Source of the DNA: Deltaproteobacteria bacterium
Lineage (GTDB): Bacteria; Bdellovibrionota; JACOXK01; 2-02-FULL-40-11
Reading direction: 5' to 3'
DNA length: 38,792 nucleotides
NCBI GenBank assembly: GCA_016198185.1
Contig: JACQJD010000074.1
Span: forward strand, 1-38,792
The notes below the pieces were generated by a model. The model did not search any database and was not told where the DNA came from. It worked only from the letters and a program-made list of their open reading frames with translations. Shown here in pieces: positions 26,628-36,331 of this stretch; position 1 is the first letter of the stretch; every line of letters starts with the position of its first letter. The translations under genes and the position numbers were made by a program.

Positions 26628-27765
26628 AATGATGCTTTGCATTTTTTGCATGTCTTGCACCGCAGGACACGATTGGTCACCTCAAAAAAATCCTATTCTA
26701 CCCACCCTAAAAACGGAAGGAACCTCTCAAAGCCTTCTCATTGTCAACAATCTTTCGGAGGATTTTTCAATGATTCATGACCTTCATTCAAACCCCACCA
26801 TTCAAAATCATATCCCCATGAATCCTTCGGACGAATTTGACAGTGCCTCTTGCCAAGGCCCTAATGACCTCAAACGATTTAATGGATTTTTTTATTTGGT
26901 CTGTTCTTTAAATCAACAAATCCACATGTTCGATGAGCATTCCTTAGCACCAAAACGAATCATCTCTCTCGGCAATGGCATTAACCCCATGGAGCTTGCT
27001 TTTTTAGATCCTTCTCATGCCTATGTCAGTTCGTTTCTAAAAGATAAAATCCTTGCACTCAATCCAACGCATGAGCCAATTCAACCTCGCATACTTGAGG
27101 AAATAGAACTGGGGCAATTGCAATTGGAAACCCTTTCACAGGGACCCACACGACCTCGCCCCTCTGGGCTCCTCCTATGGAATCAAAAGCTTTATGTAAC
27201 TTTATCGAACTTAGATCAAAATTTTATATCTGGAGGGCCAGGGTATCTTGCCATCATCAATACAGAAACGAATACCATTGAAAAAATTCTCCAAACGCAT
27301 GGAAGAAATCCTGTCTCGATCGTTCATTCAGAGCTCCCCACCCTAACCCACCTACTTTTTATTATAAATACGGGAACCTATCAAACGGGCAAAGGGTTTA
27401 TGGGTGATGGTAAAATTGATATTTTTGATCTGAAACAAGAGCAAATCGTTCATACGATCGATATTGGAGGCGCCCCCCTTGAAATGAAAATAGCTCAAAA
27501 TGGCCTCGCTTATCTTTCGAATAGCAAAGAAGCAAAAATATTAAAATGGGATGCCGTCCATCATAAAATTCTTCCTTCAATAGCACTACATAGCACGATC
27601 TGTACAGAACCCCTGCAGTATGTTTCTGCACTTGAAATAGAGGATGAACTTCTCTACGCTACGGAATTCAACGCCGACTGTTTATTCATGATCGATCGCA
27701 ATTCTGATCTTATAAAACATGAATTTAAAACTGGAGATGGCCCTGACTTAATGGCCTTGTGGTAA
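26602..27765 (+). CDS. YncE/NHL-like beta-propeller lipoprotein
   Basis: 'MMLCIFCMSCTAGHDW' lipobox; repeated 'FNGFFYLVCSLNQQIHMFDEHSL', 'KLYVTLSNLDQ...GYLAIINTETNTIEKILQT' blades; overlaps btuB by 26 nt. Confidence 0.72.
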   Translation: MEHLHTYFKMMLCIFCMSCTAGHDWSPQKNPILPTLKTEGTSQSLLIVNNLSEDFSMIHDLHSNPTIQNHIPMNPSDEFDSASCQGPNDLKRFNGFFYLVCSLNQQIHMFDEHSLAPKRIISLGNGINPMELAFLDPSHAYVSSFLKDKILALNPTHEPIQPRILEEIELGQLQLETLSQGPTRPRPSGLLLWNQKLYVTLSNLDQNFISGGPGYLAIINTETNTIEKILQTHGRNPVSIVHSELPTLTHLLFIINTGTYQTGKGFMGDGKIDIFDLKQEQIVHTIDIGGAPLEMKIAQNGLAYLSNSKEAKILKWDAVHHKILPSIALHSTICTEPLQYVSALEIEDELLYATEFNADCLFMIDRNSDLIKHEFKTGDGPDLMALW

Positions 27766-27771
27766 TCACAC

Positions 27772-28314
27772 GTGAAAAGAGTGCACGCATTTCTGCTAAG
27801 TTGTCTTCTTCACGGCTTGCTCTTATTTCCATTCACTTCAAAATTTATCTCATTTTCTACTGCTCATTCTAATCAACAATCCTTTTTTGAGCTTCAAAAA
27901 ATGATTATGCCTAAACGAAATCTGGCCGTTTCCCATCCCTCTCGAGCTCGAATTGCAATGCTACCCGAAAGGGATGGGAAACAGCCCCCATTCGATAAAA
28001 CCAAAAATATTTTCAATAGCCTCCCTCATGAAATTTCAGAATGGGGGCCTATTTTGGATGCCCCAAATGACGCAAACTTGTTGGAACGCTATGTTCATCC
28101 AACCTATCCCAAAGATGCCGTTTTGAAACGTCAAACCGGACGTCTTTTAATTGGCCTCTCCCTCAAAAAGGGGCAAATAGCGAATTTAAAACTTTTAAGT
28201 TCTAGTGGACATCCTCTCTTGGATCAAGCTGCCGTAGAGGCTGTTTATCAATGGCGGTTTAAGCAAACCTTTTCTGGGTCCTTTGTGCAACCTTTCCTAT
28301 TTAGACTAGAATAA
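27772..28314 (+). CDS. tonB: Energy transducer TonB
   Basis: N-terminal TM 'VHAFLLSCLLHGLLLFPF'; C-terminal 'VHPTYPKDAVLKRQTGRLLIGLSLKKGQIANLKLLSSSGHPLLDQAAVEAVYQWRF'; GTG start. Confidence 0.9.
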   Translation: MKRVHAFLLSCLLHGLLLFPFTSKFISFSTAHSNQQSFFELQKMIMPKRNLAVSHPSRARIAMLPERDGKQPPFDKTKNIFNSLPHEISEWGPILDAPNDANLLERYVHPTYPKDAVLKRQTGRLLIGLSLKKGQIANLKLLSSSGHPLLDQAAVEAVYQWRFKQTFSGSFVQPFLFRLE

Positions 28315-28317
28315 AAA

Positions 28318-28344
28318 AAGCCCCTGAAATAATCAGGGGCTTTT
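28318..28344. terminator. Bidirectional intrinsic terminator
   Basis: AAGCCCCTGA-aataa-TCAGGGGCTT flanked by an A-run on the left and TTTT on the right; lies between tonB (+) and the micro-ORF (-). Confidence 0.9.
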
Positions 28345-28362
28345 CCAAATTAAAAAAGAAAT

Positions 28363-28446
28363 TTATCTTCTTTTTTTTGATTTTTTCTTAGCTTTTTTCT
28401 TTTTCGCTTTTTTCTTAGATCTTTTCATTTTCTTTTTCTTAGCCAT
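28363..28446 (-). CDS. 27-aa lysine-rich basic microprotein (not in ORF track)
   Basis: Hand translation MAKKKKMKRSKKKAKKKKAKKKSKKRR*; GGAGG SD just upstream; shared terminator immediately downstream. Confidence 0.65.
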   Translation of the reverse strand: MAKKKKMKRSKKKAKKKKAKKKSKKRR

Positions 28447-28557
28447 TTTTCCTCCATCAGCTTAGCTACGTTAAACAACAAAAGTTAATTAAAGCGTAGC
28501 ATAATTTTTTTGAAAGAAAAAGAAAAAACACACGAAAGTTATTTTTTTTTTAATTTT

Positions 28558-29124
28558 TTATCGAACCTCAAATGTTTCAGAGGTTGTTTCTTGTGAATTC
28601 GAAGGAATAACCGCCGATGGCACACGCGAAACACGATTCAAGAGCTCAAGGGTATGATCATCATTATCTTTTAATTGTGTAGACATTTTTTCCACTATGT
28701 TTCGTAGCTCCAAAATTTCTTTTCGAAGTGCTTTTATTTCTTTTTCTTGTTTTTCATCTTGAGCAGGCGTCACCGATAAAGACGTAAGGGGTGTAAATGA
28801 CCCTTGACCACTTAAATTTCTTCCCTGCGCTTTACACGCATTCAACTGGTCCTGTCTTTTTTTAGCAGACAAATATTCCCAGCCTTTTTCTTTTGAAATA
28901 CATCCATAGAACCGTGAAAAATCTTGGGGCTGCATATATTCTAAGAGGCCTAGAAGCCGGGCCGTTTGAATAGCGCTTTTAAAATGATGTGCGCTCCCTG
29001 CTTCTGTTAAAAAAATTCTTTCAATCTGATCTTGATAATTGGATAAGGTCTGTGTCCAGGCACTGATGGATATCCCCCCTATCATTATACCGAAGCTCAC
29101 CACGAATCGAATCTTGGTCATCAT
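28558..29124 (-). CDS. Hypothetical secreted protein with C-terminal coiled-coil-like segment
   Basis: 188 aa; hydrophobic N-terminus 'FVVSFGIMIGGISISAWTQT'; 'EKEIKALRKEILELRNIVEKMSTQLKDND' heptad-like. Confidence 0.65.
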   Translation of the reverse strand: MMTKIRFVVSFGIMIGGISISAWTQTLSNYQDQIERIFLTEAGSAHHFKSAIQTARLLGLLEYMQPQDFSRFYGCISKEKGWEYLSAKKRQDQLNACKAQGRNLSGQGSFTPLTSLSVTPAQDEKQEKEIKALRKEILELRNIVEKMSTQLKDNDDHTLELLNRVSRVPSAVIPSNSQETTSETFEVR

Positions 29125-29157
29125 CTTTTCCCTCCCTTTCTTATGATTCGTATCGTC

Positions 29158-29850
29158 TTATTTTGTGATTTTCTTAACTTTTGTATGGGGATCCTGACCA
29201 TACTTGGGGAGAAGTGCTTTGGGTTCCAAGACACGGTTTGCTTGAATTTCACGAAGTGCCAGACGGCCAACATAGAAAGCAGTTGGGAAAAAAGAACCAG
29301 GACTTATCCAAAAAATGTTTTTTTGATCTAAAAACGAACGCAATACAACAACATCCTCCAAGCCCACACATAAAATAGGCTTACGAACGGTATTCAGTTT
29401 CTCTTTCAACATATCTTTTGAAAGCAGTTCATCTTGCAATACACATTTTTGTTTTTGACCTTGTTCATAGTCAAAAATACTGACAAAATAGGCCTCCTTC
29501 CTGGCATCCAACAAAGCACAGACACTTCCGGAAAACCATTCTCCCGCCAGACCAAATGCTTCCAAGGTAGAAACCCCAACGACTTTTTTCCGATGTGGAA
29601 TGGCCAACGCTTTAACCGTAGAAATACCAATCCGCAATCCTGTAAAAGACCCTGGGCCTTGCGCTGCTGCGAAATAATCAATATCCGAAATCGTCCAATG
29701 AAGAGATTTGAGCATTCGATCCAATTCCGGTAAAATTTTTTCATTATGTGATTGCTGACAAGCTTCAACCCACAAAGAGAGGAGTTTGCCATCTTCAAAC
29801 AGAGCCAAAGAACCGTAACGAGTAGAGGTATCTAATGCTAAAAGTTTCAT
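29158..29850 (-). CDS. tsaB: tRNA threonylcarbamoyladenosine biosynthesis protein TsaB
   Basis: 'MKLLALDTSTRYGSLALFEDGKLL', 'AAQGPGSFTGLRIGISTVKALA'. Confidence 0.94.
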   Translation of the reverse strand: MKLLALDTSTRYGSLALFEDGKLLSLWVEACQQSHNEKILPELDRMLKSLHWTISDIDYFAAAQGPGSFTGLRIGISTVKALAIPHRKKVVGVSTLEAFGLAGEWFSGSVCALLDARKEAYFVSIFDYEQGQKQKCVLQDELLSKDMLKEKLNTVRKPILCVGLEDVVVLRSFLDQKNIFWISPGSFFPTAFYVGRLALREIQANRVLEPKALLPKYGQDPHTKVKKITK

Positions 29851-29952
29851 GGGCTATTCAAAAGTTGATCGCGGTCAGCCCTCTGCTCATATTTCTGAGG
29901 CGGCATTGATTGAGCTTCAGAGACATGCGCAAGGGGGCAAATTTCGATACCC

Positions 29953-31632
29953 TTATGTAAGGCCTGAAATTTTTTTAAGAAATTCAAGGATGTGGACCCA
30001 ATACCGACTGATGTCATTATAAAAAACAAGGATCAGCAATCCTAAGAGAAAAGCCAATCCCGTTCGATTGGCATATTCTAAAATGCGTTCGCTCAAAGGT
30101 TTTCCCCGAATCGCTTCACAGACAAATAAGAGCAAATGCCCCCCATCTAAGACAGGAATGGGTAAAATATTAAGAACAGCCAAATTGATACTGATCACCG
30201 CCAGCAACATCAAAAATGGGAAAATCCCTTCTTTCAGTTGATCTCCAGCAACTTTGCCAATGAGAATAGGACCGCCAATTGCTTTTAAAGGAATATTTCC
30301 AGTAAGCATCTTGCCTATGCTTTTTAAAATGGCTCCAGCCATTAAAAAACTTTTTTTCTTGGCCGACCACACAGCCAAAATTGGATTTTTCTGTTGATAG
30401 AAAGAAGTCTTGGGCGGAACAAACATATCTTGGCCGTTCATTAAAAGTCCTATTTGATATTTTTCCTCTTTGACGCCACAAGGATGATCTTGAACAACCT
30501 TGGTAGGGAACACTTGAACAATATACAGATCTCCAGCTCGATCATAGGTTAATCGAAAATGCCCTGGATCCTTTCCATAGACTTGCACCAACTGAGAAAG
30601 GTGATCCCAACTGGTAAGCTCTTCATTGTTCATTGCCACCAATCGATCGTTGACCTGCAATCCTGCTTTATACGCCGGCGAATCTGGAACAACGTCTTGG
30701 GTAATAAACAACTCATAAGAATGTAATCCTAAAAATTTTTCTTTTTGCTCAGAAGATAACAAAAAATACTCCGGAGGTAACTTCATCAAAACATCCAGTG
30801 TTTTTTCATTTCTCTTCACCACAAACTTAAGCTCACTTTGAGCGATGTTGGATAAATAATGCTTTAATTCATACCAATAAGTAACGGGCACGCCATTGAG
30901 ACTTAATACAAGGTCTCCTGTTTCAAACCCTGCTTTGGCCGCAAAAGAGTCTGCGCGGGTAATTCCAATGGAAGCATTGGCCCCAATCACCGATATTCCT
31001 TTTAGAACGCCGGTAGCAGGTTTTTCACAAAACATATTCCATTGCTCCTCCACTTCGGGAGTAAATGGTATGTTTAAGGGAGCATGGTCTCGACGCACGG
31101 TTAAGGTCACTTCTCGTCCAATGCTCTTTCCCACGCGCCCCAAAAAATCTTCTTGCCAACGAATCAAAGGATGCCCATTGACTTCTATAATTTCATCTCC
31201 AGAACGTAGCCCCAATTTCCATGCTTGAGAATGAGGAATCACTTTGGCCACATGCCCTTTCACCACGGGTTCTAACCCAGCCATTTCAATGATAAATAAA
31301 ACAACAATCGCCAACACCACGTTTGCAAAAGGACCTGCAGCCGCAATGGCAATACGTCGCCAAACAGGCTGATTTGAAAAAGAACGATTGGCATCTTTCC
31401 CGGTTAACTTTTGAGTTGGGTCTTCTCCATAGAGTTTGACATACCCCCCCAAAGGAAGCACCGAAAGACAATATTGGGTTTCTCCAACTTTCTTTTTGAC
31501 AAGTTTTGGACCAAATCCCAAAGAAAAGACTTCTACTCGAACCCCAAAAAATTTGGCCACCAAAAAATGGCCTAATTCATGAAAGAATACGAGTGCACCT
31601 AATAGAATAAGAATGCCAAATAAATATTCCAT
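29953..31632 (-). CDS. rseP: RIP metalloprotease RseP (site-2 protease with PDZ domains)
   Basis: 'ALVFFHELGHFLVAKFFGVRVEVFSLGFGP', PDZ segments, 'LAVLNILPIPVLDGGHLL'. Confidence 0.96.
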   Translation of the reverse strand: MEYLFGILILLGALVFFHELGHFLVAKFFGVRVEVFSLGFGPKLVKKKVGETQYCLSVLPLGGYVKLYGEDPTQKLTGKDANRSFSNQPVWRRIAIAAAGPFANVVLAIVVLFIIEMAGLEPVVKGHVAKVIPHSQAWKLGLRSGDEIIEVNGHPLIRWQEDFLGRVGKSIGREVTLTVRRDHAPLNIPFTPEVEEQWNMFCEKPATGVLKGISVIGANASIGITRADSFAAKAGFETGDLVLSLNGVPVTYWYELKHYLSNIAQSELKFVVKRNEKTLDVLMKLPPEYFLLSSEQKEKFLGLHSYELFITQDVVPDSPAYKAGLQVNDRLVAMNNEELTSWDHLSQLVQVYGKDPGHFRLTYDRAGDLYIVQVFPTKVVQDHPCGVKEEKYQIGLLMNGQDMFVPPKTSFYQQKNPILAVWSAKKKSFLMAGAILKSIGKMLTGNIPLKAIGGPILIGKVAGDQLKEGIFPFLMLLAVISINLAVLNILPIPVLDGGHLLLFVCEAIRGKPLSERILEYANRTGLAFLLGLLILVFYNDISRYWVHILEFLKKISGLT

Positions 31633-31663
31633 AAAACAATTTAGGCTAACATAGGCGCAAAAA

Positions 31664-32818
31664 CTAAGACAACATCTTTATCACGTACTGCGCTTTTGTA
31701 CGTGCCCAATGATCCGCCTCATAAACACCCTCGAGCGACTTAGAAAATAAGTCTGAAAATGCATCGAGCGTTTTTTGAACAACATAGGCAATTTGGTGAA
31801 ATCCTATTTTTCGTTCTAAAAAAGCACCAACAGCCACTTCATCGGCGGCATTACAGACAGCCCCCCAATGTCCCCCTCGTTTTAGGATTTCATATGCAAC
31901 GCCCAGCAGGGGAAACTTTTGACCATCCACACCTTCAAACGTCAGCATACCGACTTTGGTTAAATCCAAGACCGGTACTTCTTGGGGATAACGCTCTGGA
32001 TAACAAAGCACATAGGCAATGGGGATTTTCATGTCTGGCAAGGAAAGACAGGCCAGTGTGTTGCCATCTTGATAAGAAACAAGACCATGAATCATGGATT
32101 GGGGATGAACAACAACCTCAATTTGAGTGCCTCTCAAATTAAATAAATGCCCTGCTTCAATCACTTCAAATCCTTTATTCATGAGGGTAGCGGAATCAAT
32201 GCTAATACGTTTTCCCATCGACCACGTGGGATGCCGCAAGGCTTGTTCAGGTGTCAGCATCTTAAAATCCTTTTCAGGGATCTTTAAAAAAGGCCCGCCC
32301 GAAGCCGTCAGCGTTATCTTTTCAAGTCCTTGAAAACCATGGCAATCTAATAGCTGAAAAAGCGCATTGTGTTCGCTGTCTACGGGCAATAATGTTCCTT
32401 TTTTTTCTTTGACCAAGTCCATCATCCAGGGACCTGCCGAAACCAAAACTTCTTTATTGGCCAAGGCAACAACCTTACCAACGGAAAGTGCCTGCCAAGT
32501 TGGTTTAATTCCAACTGCCCCCACCAAAGCCGACATGACCAGATCCACTTCTGGTAATGTCGCCAATTGCTCTAATCCCTCTTCTCCCCAGAAAAATTCA
32601 GTCTGTGTAAATCGATTTTTTAAATCCAGGGCATCTTTTTCACAAGCCACACTCACCGCAGCAGGCCTAAATCTTTGAATTTGTTCAGAAAGTTTTAAAA
32701 TATTAGCGCCCGCCGCCAATCCAATAACTTCAAACCGATGAGAAAAACTTTCGATCACCGCAAGTGTATTTTGCCCCACGGAACCGGTCGAACCTAATAT
32801 AGAAATCTTTTTTTTCAT
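31664..32818 (-). CDS. dxr: 1-deoxy-D-xylulose-5-phosphate reductoisomerase
   Basis: 'KKKISILGSTGSVGQNTLAVIE', 'LANKEVLVSAG', 'PVDSEHNALFQLL', 'HPTWSMGKRISIDSATLMNKGFEVIEAGHLF'. Confidence 0.97.
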   Translation of the reverse strand: MKKKISILGSTGSVGQNTLAVIESFSHRFEVIGLAAGANILKLSEQIQRFRPAAVSVACEKDALDLKNRFTQTEFFWGEEGLEQLATLPEVDLVMSALVGAVGIKPTWQALSVGKVVALANKEVLVSAGPWMMDLVKEKKGTLLPVDSEHNALFQLLDCHGFQGLEKITLTASGGPFLKIPEKDFKMLTPEQALRHPTWSMGKRISIDSATLMNKGFEVIEAGHLFNLRGTQIEVVVHPQSMIHGLVSYQDGNTLACLSLPDMKIPIAYVLCYPERYPQEVPVLDLTKVGMLTFEGVDGQKFPLLGVAYEILKRGGHWGAVCNAADEVAVGAFLERKIGFHQIAYVVQKTLDAFSDLFSKSLEGVYEADHWARTKAQYVIKMLS

Positions 32819-32821
32819 AAA

Positions 32822-33652
32822 TTATAGAAAAAACGAAGAAAAATAAATAAAGGGCCCACAAAAAAGAACACTGTCAAACCGATCTAAAATGCCCCCATGC
32901 CCCGGGATCGCCACACCGGAATCTTTCACCGAAAATGCTCTCTTGATAAAAGATTCAAATAAATCACCCACTTGACCAAAAATGGAACCCACGCCTCCTA
33001 AATAGATACACCCCCCATAAGAAATGGAATCAAAAATAAAAATCTTATACAGGATCACGGCAAAGATACTGGCAACAATCGCTGCAATAGATCCCTCCTG
33101 TGTTTTGTGGGGACTGATCACGGGTGATAATTTTGCCTGACCCCATTGCTTTCCAACAACATAAGCAGTGGTATCTGAAATCCAAGGAATGATAAAAACC
33201 AAAAAGATCCAGTAAACGCCCTCCTCTAACAGACGCACCTTGGGCCAAAATGAGAATAAAAAACTCACATAAAAAATTCCTAAGAAAGAATAGCTAAGGA
33301 GTGAAAATTGCTTTTCAATCGTTCCTCGCTCCCGATGTACGACATACAAATAAACGCAAAAGAGAATCAAAAATGAAATGCAAATACCTTCATACAAAAA
33401 CGAAGCACGAAAAATAATAATAGCGGCTAAAAAAAATCCTAGAATGCTTCCCAAAACGCGTTGAAACCAAAGCTCTTGTTCACCACACAATAAAATAAAA
33501 TATTCATATAAAGCAGCCGCACTGGCCGCCAAGGCAAATAAAGCAACGCCTGTTGAGCCACCATAGATCAGTATCCCCAAAATGAAAATAACACCAACCG
33601 TTGCTGTCGCAATGCGTTTAAAAAGTTTGGAATTAAGATTCATATTGTTCAT
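32822..33652 (-). CDS. cdsA: Phosphatidate cytidylyltransferase
   Basis: Multi-TM protein with 'PWISDTTAYVVGKQWGQAKLSPVISPHKTQEGSIA' and 'SVKDSGVAIPGHGGILDRFDSVLF'. Confidence 0.96.
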   Translation of the reverse strand: MNNMNLNSKLFKRIATATVGVIFILGILIYGGSTGVALFALAASAAALYEYFILLCGEQELWFQRVLGSILGFFLAAIIIFRASFLYEGICISFLILFCVYLYVVHRERGTIEKQFSLLSYSFLGIFYVSFLFSFWPKVRLLEEGVYWIFLVFIIPWISDTTAYVVGKQWGQAKLSPVISPHKTQEGSIAAIVASIFAVILYKIFIFDSISYGGCIYLGGVGSIFGQVGDLFESFIKRAFSVKDSGVAIPGHGGILDRFDSVLFCGPFIYFSSFFL

Positions 33653-34346
33653 CCGTTAGGCCAAATCGTCTTTTGCGTAAACGGAAGACCTCCAAAGCCT
33701 TCAAAAATTCATTTGTATTAAAATCTGGCCATAAAACTTCCGGCGCATAGATCTCGGTATACGACATTTGCCATAATAAAAAATTACTAATCCTCATTTC
33801 ACCACTGGTTCGAATAAGAAGATCAGGGTCTGGCAAATCAGCCGTATAGAGATGTTTTTGAAAACTTTTCTCAGAAATATCATCTGGCTTTACATCTCCT
33901 GCCATGCAAGCTTTGGCCAGCAGCTTGGCAGCGCGAACAATTTCGCTGCGGCCACCATAGGAAATAGCAAAATTAAGAATCATTTGATTGAAAGAAGAGG
34001 TCATTTCAATTGTCTTTTGAAGTTCTTCCAACACAAAAGGAGGCAATTTAGAAATTTCCCCTAACGCACGCAATTGGATCTTCTCTCGAACTAAAGTCGC
34101 ACGTTCTGAAATAAGATATTCTTTTAAAAGCATCATGAGCCCTTGAATTTCGTCCTGAGGCCGTTTCCAATTTTCATCTGAAAAAGCATAAAACGTCAAA
34201 ATGGGAATTCCGAGTTGTTTGGCTTGTATAATGGTGTCTTTCACCACGGCCGTTCCTCGAATATGCCCAGAAATTCTGGATTCCCCTCGTTGTTTGGCCC
34301 AACGGCCATTGCCATCGGGAATGATTGCAATATGTTTTGGATTCAT
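33633..34346 (-). CDS. uppS: Isoprenyl transferase (undecaprenyl diphosphate synthase)
   Basis: 'HIAIIPDGNGRWAKQRG', 'LTFYAFSDENWKRP', 'PDPDLLIRTSGEMRISNFLLWQMSYTEIY'. Confidence 0.97.
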   Translation of the reverse strand: MNPKHIAIIPDGNGRWAKQRGESRISGHIRGTAVVKDTIIQAKQLGIPILTFYAFSDENWKRPQDEIQGLMMLLKEYLISERATLVREKIQLRALGEISKLPPFVLEELQKTIEMTSSFNQMILNFAISYGGRSEIVRAAKLLAKACMAGDVKPDDISEKSFQKHLYTADLPDPDLLIRTSGEMRISNFLLWQMSYTEIYAPEVLWPDFNTNEFLKALEVFRLRKRRFGLTDEQYES

Positions 34347-34370
34347 AATGCTGCTACTGAAAGAAAATCA

Positions 34371-34907
34371 TTAGACATTCAGAATGTCTTTTTCTTTATT
34401 CTCTAGGAGGGTATCGACTTCTTTAATAAATCGATCGGTCATTTTTTGAATTTGATCTTGAAGTTTTCTAACGTCATCCTGTGGCAAAGATCCTTTTTTT
34501 AAATCTTCATTGGCATCTCTGCGCAACATTCGAATCGAAACACGTGCTTCTTCCCCAATTTTCTTAACCAATTTAACCAAATCCTTTCGGCGCTCTTCGG
34601 TTAAACTTGGAATTTGAATGCGAATGATTTTCCCATCATTGTTGGGGGTTAATCCCAAGTCTGAAGTTAAGATGGACTTTTCAATAGCAGAGATTTGACT
34701 AATATCCCAGGGCTGAATGGTTAACAACCGAGGTTCTGGTGCAGATACCGAAGCCATGCTTTTCAAAGGCATTTTAGAACCATAACAATCCACGATAACG
34801 GTATCCAACAAGGCTGGATGGGCACGACCCGTTCTAATTTTTGTGAGCTCCCCTTTTAGAGATTCAATGGATTTTAACATTTTATTTTCAAACTCTTTAA
34901 CGTTCAT
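34371..34907 (-). CDS. frr: Ribosome recycling factor
   Basis: '[26 protein letters not shown]', '[25 protein letters not shown]'-type motif near the C-terminus. Confidence 0.97.
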   Translation of the reverse strand: MNVKEFENKMLKSIESLKGELTKIRTGRAHPALLDTVIVDCYGSKMPLKSMASVSAPEPRLLTIQPWDISQISAIEKSILTSDLGLTPNNDGKIIRIQIPSLTEERRKDLVKLVKKIGEEARVSIRMLRRDANEDLKKGSLPQDDVRKLQDQIQKMTDRFIKEVDTLLENKEKDILNV

Positions 34908-35665
34908 CCATCCTTCCTCCGGGTTGAAACCAAAGTCCCCACCTCTTCTCCAAAGACAGCTTTTTTAATATTGGAATCTTTCATTAAATTAAACACGATG
35001 ATTTCCATATCATTGTCCATACACAAAGAAATAGCCGTCGAATCCATCACGGATAACTTCTTCTGTAACACCTGAATATAGGACAATTTTTTAAACATTT
35101 TAGCATCTTTATGCTTTAAGGGATCTTTGTCAAATACCCCATTTACCCGTGTTGCTTTTAAGATCACTTGGGCACCAATTTCCATCGCCCGCAATGCTGC
35201 TGCCGTATCGGTTGTAAAATAAGGATTCCCTGTCCCGGCTGCAAAAATAACGACTCTGCTTTTTTCTAAATGTCGAATAGCACGACGACGAATATAGGGC
35301 TCGGCCAACTGTTGCATGGAAATCGCTGAAAGAACACGCGTATACACGCCTTCCTTTTCAAGAGCATGTTGCAATGCTAAGCTGTTGATGGTTGTTGCCA
35401 ACATCCCAATATAGTCCGCAGAAGCACGATCCATCCCTTTTGAACTTGCTTCCAAGCCTCGAAAAATATTACCCCCACCCATCACAATCGCAACTTGAAT
35501 ACCTAAATCCACCAATTCTTTAACTTCTTGGGCAATTTTTTTAAGAACCTCTTCATGGATTCCAAATTCTTGCGTTCCGCTCAGCGCTTCTCCACTGAGT
35601 TTCAATAGAATTCTTTTATATTTTGGTTTTCGCTGAGAGGTCGCTTTGGTCGATGCTAAAGTCAT
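34904..35665 (-). CDS. pyrH: UMP kinase
   Basis: '[15 protein letters not shown]', '[13 protein letters not shown]', '[16 protein letters not shown]', '[19 protein letters not shown]'. Confidence 0.97.
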   Translation of the reverse strand: MTLASTKATSQRKPKYKRILLKLSGEALSGTQEFGIHEEVLKKIAQEVKELVDLGIQVAIVMGGGNIFRGLEASSKGMDRASADYIGMLATTINSLALQHALEKEGVYTRVLSAISMQQLAEPYIRRRAIRHLEKSRVVIFAAGTGNPYFTTDTAAALRAMEIGAQVILKATRVNGVFDKDPLKHKDAKMFKKLSYIQVLQKKLSVMDSTAISLCMDNDMEIIVFNLMKDSNIKKAVFGEEVGTLVSTRRKDG

Positions 35666-35671
35666 GCGTCC

Positions 35672-36331
35672 TTATTTAAGTTGACTCGCTACTTCTTGTG
35701 CAAAGTTCTGAACTTTCTTTTCAATGCCTTCACCGACTTGGTATCTCACAAATCGTCGAATCTGACAATTTTCACCTATCTTGGCAATAAGCTGCTTTAA
35801 CAAATCAGAAATGGTTTTATCTTGGTCCTTAATAAAAGGTTGTCGCAACAAACACACTTCATCATAAAATTTTTGAATTTTTCCTTCTACCATTTTATCC
35901 ATGACCGCTTGGGGCTTTTTGGAGGCTTTCGCTTGATGAAGATAAATTTCTTTTTCTCGTTTTAAAACTTCTTCGGGAACATCACTTTCAGAAACATACT
36001 GGGGATGGGCAGCCGCAATGTGGAGCGCAATCTCTTTGACAAAGGCTTGGAAGTCAGGATTTCGGGCCACAAAATCTGTTTCACAGTTGACCTCAACCAA
36101 AACACCAATTCGACCTCCACCATGAATATAAGAATGAACAATCCCTTCTGCTGCCACACGTCCGGCTTTTTTGGAGGCATCCGCCATTCCTTTTTTTCTT
36201 AAATAATCAATGGCTTTTTCAAAATTTCCTGATGTGTCTTGAAGTGCGCGCTTACAATCCATCATGGGCGCCCCTGTTTTTTCACGAAGCTTTTTAACGT
36301 CTTGGGCTTCGACCATTTCAGGCTTTCTCAT
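35672..36331 (-). CDS. tsf: Elongation factor Ts
   Basis: 'VKKLREKTGAPMMDCKRAL', 'VEVNCETDFVARN'; the start may instead be the ATG at 36316 (MVEAQDVKKLREK), 1 nt after the rpsB stop. Confidence 0.95.
   Translation of the reverse strand: MRKPEMVEAQDVKKLREKTGAPMMDCKRALQDTSGNFEKAIDYLRKKGMADASKKAGRVAAEGIVHSYIHGGGRIGVLVEVNCETDFVARNPDFQAFVKEIALHIAAAHPQYVSESDVPEEVLKREKEIYLHQAKASKKPQAVMDKMVEGKIQKFYDEVCLLRQPFIKDQDKTISDLLKQLIAKIGENCQIRRFVRYQVGEGIEKKVQNFAQEVASQLK

Noticed and set aside
28371-28440. T-rich tract read as a terminator or low-complexity noise
   Set aside because: Translating the - strand gives a complete RBS-ATG-stop micro-ORF with Ala/Ser/Arg spacers, so a coding interpretation is preferred.
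29847-30029. 60-aa - ORF between tsaB and rseP
   Set aside because: Mostly overlaps the rseP 3' end in another frame, with no recognisable features.
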